A stretch of 5,773 bases of DNA from Conexibacter sp. (GTDB lineage: Bacteria; Actinomycetota; Thermoleophilia; Solirubrobacterales; Solirubrobacteraceae). A program made the translations under genes and the position numbers. Below the pieces are notes generated by a model that was given only the letters and a program-made list of their open reading frames with translations, searched no databases and was not told the origin of the DNA. The stretch lies in NCBI GenBank assembly GCA_025964215.1, contig JAOPZG010000652.1, positions 1 through 5,773 on the forward strand, in the 5' to 3' direction. Position 1 is the first letter of the stretch; every line of letters begins with the position of its first letter. Below are positions 1 to 4,811 of the stretch, piece after piece.

Positions 1-1
1 C

Positions 2-352
2 GCGGCCGGCCTCCACGCCGCCGACGACCACCTCCTGGAGCTGCTGCTCGCCGAGGACCCCTCGCTGGTCGAGGATCTCGCACGGCTGCGCCTCGCGCCG
101 CTGCTGGCGCTGACGCCGCGCTCGCGCGAGCGCCTCGAGGCGACGCTGCTCGCCTACCTGCGCCACCGCGGCAACGGCCCGCGGATGGCCGCCGAGCTGC
201 GCGTCCACCCCCAGACCGTGCGCTACCGCCTCGCCCGCCTGCGCGAGCTGCTCGGCGCGGCGCTGGACGACCCCGAGGCCCGCTTCGAGCTCGAGGTCGT
301 CCTGCGTGCCCGCTCGGGTCAGCCGATCACGGAGCGCACGAGCGCCTCGTAG
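2..352 (+). CDS. PucR-family transcriptional regulator, C-terminal part (5' end outside window)
   Basis: Reading from base 2 gives 116 residues and a TAG stop at 350-352; the start is beyond the left edge. The last 70 or so residues match the PucR C-terminal helix-turn-helix: a helix beginning RERLEATLLAYLRHRGNG, then MAAELRVHPQTVRYRLARL, then GAALDDPEARFELEVVLRAR. The VHPQTVRYRL stretch is the recognition-helix signature of this family. The preceding leucine/alanine-rich stretch fits the GGDEF-like linker region of these regulators. PucR-type proteins control diverse catabolic genes; the target cannot be told here because the sensory N-terminus is missing. The tail after VVLRAR (SGQPITERTSAS) is beyond the usual domain end and lies inside the 3' end of the opposite-strand hydrolase gene, a 34-base tail-to-tail overlap. 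Family assignment is firm; function is open. Confidence 0.85.
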   Translation, partial: AAGLHAADDHLLELLLAEDPSLVEDLARLRLAPLLALTPRSRERLEATLLAYLRHRGNGPRMAAELRVHPQTVRYRLARLRELLGAALDDPEARFELEVVLRARSGQPITERTSAS

Positions 353-1104
353 CCGGACTTGTGGCCCGTGCGGTTCGGGTGGTAGCTGTCGCCGATCGGG
401 TTGGAGAGCCCGTTCAGCCACTCCGTCGACGAGCAGACCGCGTGGCCGGTGAACGACGGGATCGCGTCCTTGAACGTGAACCCGTAGGCCGCCGCCCGGG
501 CCGAGATGACGTTCTTCATCATGTCGGCCGTCGCGTTGAGCTTGGTCATCTCGTCGGTGCTGAAGAACGTCCCCGCGTTGCAGTCCACGCCCATGAACAG
601 GCGGGGGTAGCCGAGGACGACGACGCGCGCGTTCGGCGCCCGCGCCTTGATCTGCGCGTACACGGCGTTCAGCGCGCCGGGCAACGAGTTGTTGATGTAG
701 CTCTGCGCCGTGGTGATGTCGCTGTTGCACGAGACCAGCGGGTAGGCGCACTGCGTGATGACGTTCGAGAACCCGGCGTCGTTGCCGCCGATCGTGATCG
801 TCACGATGTTGGTGGACGTGCTCAGGGACTGCACCTGGTTGGCGAGCACGTCGGTGGTCTTGGCTCCCGAGCAGGCGACGAACGTGAGGCTCGTCCCGGC
901 CCGGTCGGCCTTGATCAGCGCCGGGTAGGCGTACGGGCCGCGCTGGCAGCCCGAGCTCAACGAGTAGTCCCTCGTCCCCGTACCCGACGAGTAGCTGTCG
1001 CCCAAGGCGACGTAGTTGTCGGCGAGCGCCGCCGCGGTGACCCCACCGCTGCACGCGCACACGACCAGGACGGCTCCGATGAGCCGTCGCATGTTGGACC
1101 GCAC
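319..1104 (-). CDS. Secreted SGNH/GDSL-type lipase/esterase
   Basis: A 261-residue hydrolase of the SGNH fold, like the secreted Streptomyces lipases/esterases. The N-terminus (MRSNMRR, then a hydrophobic run to about residue 27) is a signal peptide; the best cut is after AAALA at about 28. A lipoprotein reading at Cys18 (VCAC) is possible but a poor lipobox. Catalytic blocks in order: GDSYSSG with nucleophile Ser37; CSGA with oxyanion Gly80; GGND with Asn108; DSYHPN with Asp239 and His242. Six cysteines in the mature part (53, 78, 119, 126, 175, 224) suit three disulfides, as in secreted relatives. It should cleave ester bonds outside the cell; the substrate is unknown. The GTG start at 1104 is chosen over ATG 1092 because an AGGAGG element sits 8 bases before it and would be about 20 bases from the ATG. 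It is the last gene on this strand, 97 bases after rsfS, and probably has its own promoter. Confidence 0.9.
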   Translation of the reverse strand: MRSNMRRLIGAVLVVCACSGGVTAAALADNYVALGDSYSSGTGTRDYSLSSGCQRGPYAYPALIKADRAGTSLTFVACSGAKTTDVLANQVQSLSTSTNIVTITIGGNDAGFSNVITQCAYPLVSCNSDITTAQSYINNSLPGALNAVYAQIKARAPNARVVVLGYPRLFMGVDCNAGTFFSTDEMTKLNATADMMKNVISARAAAYGFTFKDAIPSFTGHAVCSSTEWLNGLSNPIGDSYHPNRTGHKSGYEALVRSVIG

Positions 1105-1109
1105 CTGCT

Positions 1110-1118
1110 CCTCCTCCT
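1110..1118 (-). promoter_or_regulatory. Strong ribosome binding site of the SGNH hydrolase
   Basis: Read on the minus strand this is AGGAGGAGG, a repeated near-perfect Shine-Dalgarno sequence ending 5 bases before GTG 1104 (8 bases if the first AGGAGG is used). It decides the start in favour of GTG 1104 over the ATG at 1092. Confidence 0.75.
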
Positions 1119-1121
1119 GTC

Positions 1122-1139
1122 GACCGCGTTACCGCGGCC
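1122..1139 (-). repeat. Inverted repeat in the leader of the SGNH hydrolase gene
   Basis: Minus-strand GGCCGCG, loop GTAA, CGCGGTC: seven pairs including one G-U. It lies directly upstream of the ribosome binding site (1110-1118), so it could be an operator or an mRNA leader hairpin. In such GC-rich DNA a stem this short can also arise by chance. Confidence 0.35.
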
Positions 1140-1140
1140 G

Positions 1141-1146
1141 ACACTA
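1141..1146 (-). promoter_or_regulatory. Possible -10 element for the SGNH hydrolase gene
   Basis: Minus-strand TAGTGT fits the actinobacterial TANNNT -10 pattern and would give a leader of about 30 bases carrying the strong ribosome binding site. No convincing -35 hexamer is seen at 16-18 bases upstream, so the call is weak. Confidence 0.25.
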
Positions 1147-1173
1147 CGGCGGCCCACCACGCAGAACTTGTCA

Positions 1174-1195
1174 CCGGGAGCACAAACGCCCCCGG
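1174..1195 (-). terminator. Terminator-like hairpin after rsfS
   Basis: Minus-strand CCGGGGGC, loop GTTTGT, GCTCCCGG: eight pairs with one G-U, starting 6 bases after the rsfS stop codon. There is no clear U-tract behind it, which is common for terminators in GC-rich actinobacteria. It probably marks the end of the proB-to-rsfS run and separates it from the hydrolase gene. Confidence 0.45.
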
Positions 1196-1201
1196 AGGGT
1201 C

Positions 1202-1615
1202 TTAGCGCTGCGGCACGTCCTCGAACGCGACGTCCAGGCGCGGCACGTCGCCCCAGAGCTGCTCGAGGCGGTAGAACTCGCGGACCTCGGGGACGAACAC
1301 GTGGACGACGATGTCGAAGTAGTCCATGAGGATCCAGCGGGACTCGCTGACGCCCTCGACGCGGCGCGGGTACATCCCGTGGTCCTTCTTCAGGCCCTCG
1401 TGGATCGCGTCGTGGATCGCCTTGCTCTGGCGATCGGTGTTGCCGGAGCAGACGACGAAGAAGTCCGTGTAGCTCGACACGCCGCGCAGGTCCAGCACGC
1501 GGATGTCGATGGCCTTCTTGTCGGCGGCGTACGACGCCGCGAGCTGCGCGAGGCGCTCGGGGCTCAGGTCTTCTGGGGTCTGCTGATCGGACATCTGAAC
1601 GGTTTGGCTGGGCAA
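1202..1615 (-). CDS. rsfS: Ribosome silencing factor RsfS (Iojap/DUF143 family)
   Basis: A 137-residue protein covering the whole RsfS/Iojap domain. It binds ribosomal protein uL14 on the large subunit and blocks joining of the subunits when nutrients are short. Family landmarks are seen in order: DKKAIDIRVLDLRG (32-45), the strongly conserved SSYTDFFVVCSGNTDRQSKAI (about 47-67), RRVEG (84-88), RWILMDYFDIVVHVF (93-107) and REFYRLEQLW (112-121). Start: TTG 1615 is preferred over ATG 1594 because GGAGGA lies 9 bases upstream of the TTG, whereas nothing like a Shine-Dalgarno precedes the ATG; the seven extra residues are not conserved. The gene follows nadD by 19 bases and ends in TAA just before a terminator-like hairpin, so it is the last gene of the run. 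The nadD-rsfS pairing is the usual one in many bacteria. Confidence 0.93.
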   Translation of the reverse strand: MPSQTVQMSDQQTPEDLSPERLAQLAASYAADKKAIDIRVLDLRGVSSYTDFFVVCSGNTDRQSKAIHDAIHEGLKKDHGMYPRRVEGVSESRWILMDYFDIVVHVFVPEVREFYRLEQLWGDVPRLDVAFEDVPQR

Positions 1616-1624
1616 GAGGACGCT

Positions 1625-1630
1625 TCCTCC
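1625..1630 (-). promoter_or_regulatory. Ribosome binding site of rsfS
   Basis: Minus-strand GGAGGA (followed by AG) lies in the 19-base nadD-rsfS gap, 9 bases before TTG 1615. It is the reason for preferring the TTG start over ATG 1594. Confidence 0.65.
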
Positions 1631-1634
1631 GAGG

Positions 1635-2255
1635 TCATGCTGACGATGTTGGGGATCCCACCGGGCTCCGGTAGAGCCCGTGCTGCGCGATGTACTCGGC
1701 GACCGGATCGGGCACCAGGTACCGGATTGGATGCCCGGCGGCCACCCGCCGCCGGACCAGCGAGGACGAGAGGTCGATGCGCGGCAGGTCGAAGAACTCG
1801 ACCCGCTCGACGGCGCCGGGGATCGTCGCCAGCCGTTCCAGGATATCGGCCCGGCGCGCGCCCTGGCGTTCCGCGACGGCGAGGCGTGCGAGAGCCGCCA
1901 CCTCCGCGGGCTCGCGCCACGTCGGGAGGCTGGAGGCCATGTCGCCTCCGACGATGAACGTCAGGTCGACTCCCGGGTGCGAAGCATGCAGTGCGCGGAG
2001 CGTATCGGCCGTGTAGGACGCCCCGCCGCGGCGGACCTCGAGGTCGGACACCGCCAGGCGCTCGTCGCCGCCGGCGGCGAGCTGGCAGAGCGCGAGCCGC
2101 GTGTCCGGGCCGGGGTCGTCGGGCGCCTGCTTGTGGGGCGGCGTGGCGACCGGCATCAGCAGGACGCGGTCGAGGCCGAGCTGGTCGTATGCCTCCTGCG
2201 CGGCCCACAGGTGCGCGAGGTGCGGCGGGTTGAACGTCCCGCCGAGGATCCCGAT
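1635..2255 (-). CDS. nadD: Nicotinate-nucleotide adenylyltransferase NadD, unusual start codon
   Basis: NadD joins ATP and nicotinate mononucleotide to give deamido-NAD, a step shared by de novo and salvage NAD synthesis. Visible motifs: the nucleotidyltransferase signature GGTFNPPHLAH with the catalytic HxxH (His at 2220-2222 and 2211-2213), then PVATPPHKQ, GGDMASSLPTW, and near the C-terminus LSSSLVRRR, the family's ISSTxIR-type ATP-binding motif. The frame is unbroken to TGA 1635-1637. The start is the problem: the first ATG (2156) would remove the signature, and no ATG, GTG or TTG is in frame between it and well inside proA. The ATC at 2255 (then GILGGTF) is the only code-11 start at the expected place, apart from another ATC two codons later; it gives 206 residues, normal for the family. 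Codons back to GTC 2273 are also open. It lies 28 bases after proA and 19 before rsfS. Identity is sure; the exact start is not. Confidence 0.85.
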   Translation of the reverse strand: MGILGGTFNPPHLAHLWAAQEAYDQLGLDRVLLMPVATPPHKQAPDDPGPDTRLALCQLAAGGDERLAVSDLEVRRGGASYTADTLRALHASHPGVDLTFIVGGDMASSLPTWREPAEVAALARLAVAERQGARRADILERLATIPGAVERVEFFDLPRIDLSSSLVRRRVAAGHPIRYLVPDPVAEYIAQHGLYRSPVGSPTSSA

Positions 2256-2283
2256 GCGGTCGCCGGGCGCGACCGCCGCCGGC

Positions 2284-3528
2284 TCAGCCGCGGACGTGCC
2301 CGTCTCCCCGCACGACGTACTTGAACGAGCACAGCTCGCGCAGGCCGATGGGGCCGCGGGCGTGGAGCTTCTGGGTCGAGTTGCCGATCTCGGCGCCGAA
2401 GCCGAACTCGCCGCCGTCGGTGAAGCGCGTGGACGCGTTGACGTAGACGCAGGCGGCGTCCACGCCGAGCTCGAAGGCGCGCGTCGCCGCGTAGCTGCCG
2501 GAGACGATCGCCTCGGAGTGGCCGGAGCCGTGGCGGTTGACGTGCTCGACGGCGTCGGCGACGTCGTCGACGACGCCGACCGCGAGGGTCAGCGCGAGGA
2601 ACTCGGTGTCCCAGTCGGCGTCGGTGGCGGCGCTCACGGTCGGGTCGATCGCGACGACCCGCTCGTCGCCACGGATCTCGACGCCCGCGTCGCGGAGCGC
2701 AGCGAGCGCCGGCGGGAGGAACCGCGCTGCGACATCCGCGTGCACGAGCAGCGTCTCCGCCGCGTTGCAGACGCCGGGGCGCTGCGTCTTGGCGTTCAGG
2801 ATGATCGCGCGCGCCATGTCGAGGTCGGCGTCCGCGTCGACGTAGACGTGGCAGTTGCCGGACGCCGCGAAGATCATCGGGACGGTCGCGACCTCGGTCA
2901 GCGCCTTCTTCAGCCCCTCGCCGCCGCGCGGGATGATCAGGTCGACGAGCTCGTCCTGGGTCGCCAGCTCGGCGAGCTCCTCGCGGCCGCCGCCGGCGAC
3001 CAGGCCGATCGCGCCCTCGGGCGCGTGCTCGGCGGCGATCGCGGCGAGGATCGCGTTGGAGTGCGCGGCCGAGGACGAGCCGCGCAGCACGATCGCGTTG
3101 CCGGACTTCAGGCACAGCGCCGCCGCGTCGATCGTGACGTTCGGCCGCGCCTCGTAGACGACCGCGACGACGCCGAGCGGCGTCCGCAGCTTCGCGACGT
3201 CGAGCCCATTCGGCAGCCGGAAGCCGTCGATCGCCTCGCCGACGGGATCCGGCAGCGCGGCGATGTCGCGCACCTGCGCGGCGATCGCGGCGATCCGCTC
3301 GGGGTCCAGGAGGAGGCGGTCCAGCAGCGCCTCCGACAGGCCCGCCTCGCGCCCGGCCTCGAGATCCCGCGCGTTGGCCTCCAGGATGTCGCTCGTCCGC
3401 GCCTCCAGCGCATCCGCGATCGCGAGCAGCGCCGCGTCCTTCTCCGCCGTCGGCAGCATCGCCAACCGCCGCGACGCGGCCCGCGCCGCGCGGCAGATGT
3501 CGGTCACGGAGGCGACGGAGACGGCCAT
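2284..3528 (-). CDS. proA: Glutamate-5-semialdehyde dehydrogenase (gamma-glutamyl phosphate reductase) ProA
   Basis: ProA reduces gamma-glutamyl phosphate with NADPH to glutamate-5-semialdehyde, the second step of proline synthesis in the cytoplasm. The 414-residue length equals the family norm. Landmarks: TPLGVVAVVYEARPNVTIDA (116-135), LKSGNAIVLRGSS (140-152), LIIPRGG (197-203), ASGNCHVYVD (222-231), the catalytic segment KTQRPGVCNAAETLLVH with Cys254, then GSGHSEAIV (334-342), and the C-terminal GEFGFGAEIGNSTQKLHARG (373-392). ATG 3528 is chosen because family similarity begins just after it; the frame stays open to 3735 only because it runs through the end of the neighbouring SIR2-like gene in another frame. 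There is no clear Shine-Dalgarno, but TACCCT lies 6 bases before the ATG, so a leaderless transcript is plausible. Its usual partner proB is separated from it here by about 1.3 kb holding the SIR2-like gene. Confidence 0.96.
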   Translation of the reverse strand: MAVSVASVTDICRAARAASRRLAMLPTAEKDAALLAIADALEARTSDILEANARDLEAGREAGLSEALLDRLLLDPERIAAIAAQVRDIAALPDPVGEAIDGFRLPNGLDVAKLRTPLGVVAVVYEARPNVTIDAAALCLKSGNAIVLRGSSSAAHSNAILAAIAAEHAPEGAIGLVAGGGREELAELATQDELVDLIIPRGGEGLKKALTEVATVPMIFAASGNCHVYVDADADLDMARAIILNAKTQRPGVCNAAETLLVHADVAARFLPPALAALRDAGVEIRGDERVVAIDPTVSAATDADWDTEFLALTLAVGVVDDVADAVEHVNRHGSGHSEAIVSGSYAATRAFELGVDAACVYVNASTRFTDGGEFGFGAEIGNSTQKLHARGPIGLRELCSFKYVVRGDGHVRG

Positions 3529-3534
3529 GAACGA

Positions 3535-3540
3535 AGGGTA
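3535..3540 (-). promoter_or_regulatory. Possible leaderless -10 element of proA
   Basis: Minus-strand TACCCT (TANNNT) is followed by 6 bases and then ATG 3528, the spacing expected when transcription begins at the A of the start codon. The lack of a Shine-Dalgarno in front of proA agrees. No good -35 hexamer is visible. The hexamer overlaps the second copy of a TTGTACC heptamer (3537-3543). Confidence 0.4.
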
Positions 3541-3559
3541 CAAGTTGTCCGGGGGTTCT

Positions 3560-3586
3560 TTGCACCGCCGCGGAGCGGCGGTACAA
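3560..3586 (-). repeat. 12-bp inverted repeat between the SIR2-like gene and proA
   Basis: Minus-strand TTGTACCGCCGC, loop TCC, GCGGCGGTGCAA: twelve pairs with a single T/G mismatch (a G-U pair in RNA). It lies 24 bases after the SIR2 stop and 31 bases before the proA start. No U-tract follows on either strand. It may act as a terminator-like hairpin for the SIR2 transcript or as an operator in front of proA. The arm sequence TTGTACC recurs at 3537-3543 over the proA -10. Confidence 0.55.
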
Positions 3587-3610
3587 CCGGGCAGCCGCCA
3601 CTGACGCAGG

Positions 3611-4780
3611 TCACGAGAATCGCTTGAGGAGTCCCACGGATGCCGCCTTCCGAACGATGGACAGCCGCACCTCACCGTCCGGCGCACGCTCGTCTGAGCC
3701 AAGAGCGCTGAGCAGCTCGTCGCGAAACCCCCCATTCGCCCGTGGCGTGGGGCGTTCCGGGAACCACGGGTCGATCACGCAAACCTTGTTGGTGTCGCTC
3801 TCGTTCAACCAACGACGCACGACCTCGTTGACATGGTCGTCGCGGAACGAATAGCCGACGACGACAAGCTCTTGGCTTTGCGCGAGCTGGGCCTCGAACT
3901 CCGCCAGCAGGGACAAGAACGGACCCTCGGCCTTTAGTTTGGTGCCGTGGCCGAAGACTAGTGCGGGCCGCCCCCTACGCTCCTCGTGCTCACCAAGCTT
4001 CATAACGGCGGATTGGCTGAGCTTTCCTTCTCGGCGTTCGAGCTGCTCCCAGGCCCAATCGATCGACCCGTGCACCTTGAGCAATCGAATCCCGGTCGAA
4101 GGCCACGCCCACCTGCCGTCGGCGGCCCACTGCTCGATGCCTGTATGGACCGCTACGCCTGACGCTGCGCCCGCCAGCTCAACAGAACGGTCGTAGTTCA
4201 ACGTGACGATCGTGAGCCCCGAAGACGACGCGTGGGCCGCCCTTACCAATGGTTCGAGATACGAGATCCTCTTATTGGTCGTCGCTAGAAGCGTTACCAA
4301 CTCAGCGATCATCTCGTCCATCAGGTCGCGATAGATCTCCCCTTCGCCTCCCGACGTCACCGCACGAATCAGCTTGACGATCTCGTCACGCGCACGATCG
4401 GACAGGCGGGTGTCGTCGAGCCTGCCCTTGAACCTGCGGTCCCAGGAGCCCGGAAGGCGCGAGCGATCCCACCCGTCGACCGCAGGGTGCCAACTAGAGA
4501 CAAATGGTGTTACCTCGAGGTTCTTACGTCGCGCGAGCAGCTCGACGGCCGCGAAGACCCGCTCAACGTCCAAGCCTGCATAGGGATCTGAACCTTGCGC
4601 GGAGTCATACGCCACCAAGGCTCCGCACACAAAGTTCAGGGTCTGAGAAGTCTGCCTCCAGTGGGAGCGATCGTTGAAACGGTCGACGATCGCCTTGGTC
4701 ATAGCGTTGCTGACCGGCACCCCGGCCTCTGCTGAGGCGCCCGACCGAGCAGCACTGTGGGTGGTCGAGGCACGGCGCAA
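3611..4780 (-). CDS. SIR2-like (non-sirtuin) NAD-binding protein, defence-type, with apparent N-terminal frameshift
   Basis: The open frame gives 389 residues from TTG 4780. Numbered from there: SGASAEAGVP (13-22), the NAD-binding loop; TLNYD (193-197) with the catalytic Asn; LLKVHGSIDW (233-242) with the catalytic His237; and VVVGYSFRDDHVNEVV (306-321), the closing Rossmann strand and helix. About 170 mostly helical residues separate the first two. Only two cysteines (52, 334) are present, so the zinc site of sirtuin deacetylases is absent. Known relatives (SIR2_2-type) are NAD hydrolases in phage defence; that role here is inference. The expected first strand is missing in this frame but is found next door: GTG 4773 begins VPRPPTVLLG, which would continue as LLGAGASAEAG if one base were restored near 4742-4743, for an intact length of about 387. 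As read, the gene is frameshifted, or the site is a sequencing error. It lies between proB and proA, is lower in GC (50% in 4261-4320), and looks acquired. Confidence 0.82.
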   Translation of the reverse strand: MRRASTTHSAARSGASAEAGVPVSNAMTKAIVDRFNDRSHWRQTSQTLNFVCGALVAYDSAQGSDPYAGLDVERVFAAVELLARRKNLEVTPFVSSWHPAVDGWDRSRLPGSWDRRFKGRLDDTRLSDRARDEIVKLIRAVTSGGEGEIYRDLMDEMIAELVTLLATTNKRISYLEPLVRAAHASSSGLTIVTLNYDRSVELAGAASGVAVHTGIEQWAADGRWAWPSTGIRLLKVHGSIDWAWEQLERREGKLSQSAVMKLGEHEERRGRPALVFGHGTKLKAEGPFLSLLAEFEAQLAQSQELVVVGYSFRDDHVNEVVRRWLNESDTNKVCVIDPWFPERPTPRANGGFRDELLSALGSDERAPDGEVRLSIVRKAASVGLLKRFS

Positions 4781-4785
4781 CCGTA
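4780..4785 (-). promoter_or_regulatory. Possible leaderless -10 element of the SIR2-like gene
   Basis: Minus-strand TACGGT (TANNNT) is followed by 6 bases (TGCGCC) and then GTG 4773, the same layout as in front of proA. No Shine-Dalgarno precedes either GTG 4773 or TTG 4780. If this is the promoter, TTG 4780 would not be in the transcript, which favours GTG 4773 as the original start. The hexamer sits between short arms GGCGC and GCGCC (4789-4793 and 4774-4778). Confidence 0.4.
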
Positions 4786-4811
4786 TCCGCGCCGGAGGTC
4801 GTCGCCGCGCT

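Noticed and set aside
361..1329. Long plus-strand open frame opposite the SGNH hydrolase and rsfS
   Set aside because: Arginine- and valine-rich shadow without any family motif; the minus strand carries two clearly recognised genes.
1564..2208. Alternative minus-strand open frame over nadD
   Set aside because: Proline/arginine-rich shadow; NadD motifs are in the neighbouring frame.
2156..3601. Second minus-strand open frame of 481 codons over proA
   Set aside because: Arginine-rich translation of the wrong frame; typical of high-GC coding sequence.
2101..3627. Plus-strand open frame of 508 codons opposite proA
   Set aside because: Low-complexity R/D/V-rich shadow of proA, which has all its catalytic motifs on the other strand.
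3529..3735. N-terminal extension of proA to 3735
   Set aside because: The extra 69 residues match nothing in ProA and run through the SIR2-like coding end; ATG 3528 gives the normal family length.
4735..4750. Programmed ribosomal frameshift in the SIR2-like gene
   Set aside because: The site reads GGTCGGGCGCC on the minus strand and has no slippery heptamer; deletion or sequencing error is simpler.
3611..4780. Classical sirtuin protein deacetylase
   Set aside because: The two CxxC zinc pairs are absent (only two cysteines in all), and the TLNYD and KVHGSIDW forms fit the zinc-less SIR2-like group.
3529..4811. Insertion by a transposon or integrase-type element
   Set aside because: No transposase or integrase gene, no tRNA target and no flanking direct repeats were found around the SIR2-like gene.
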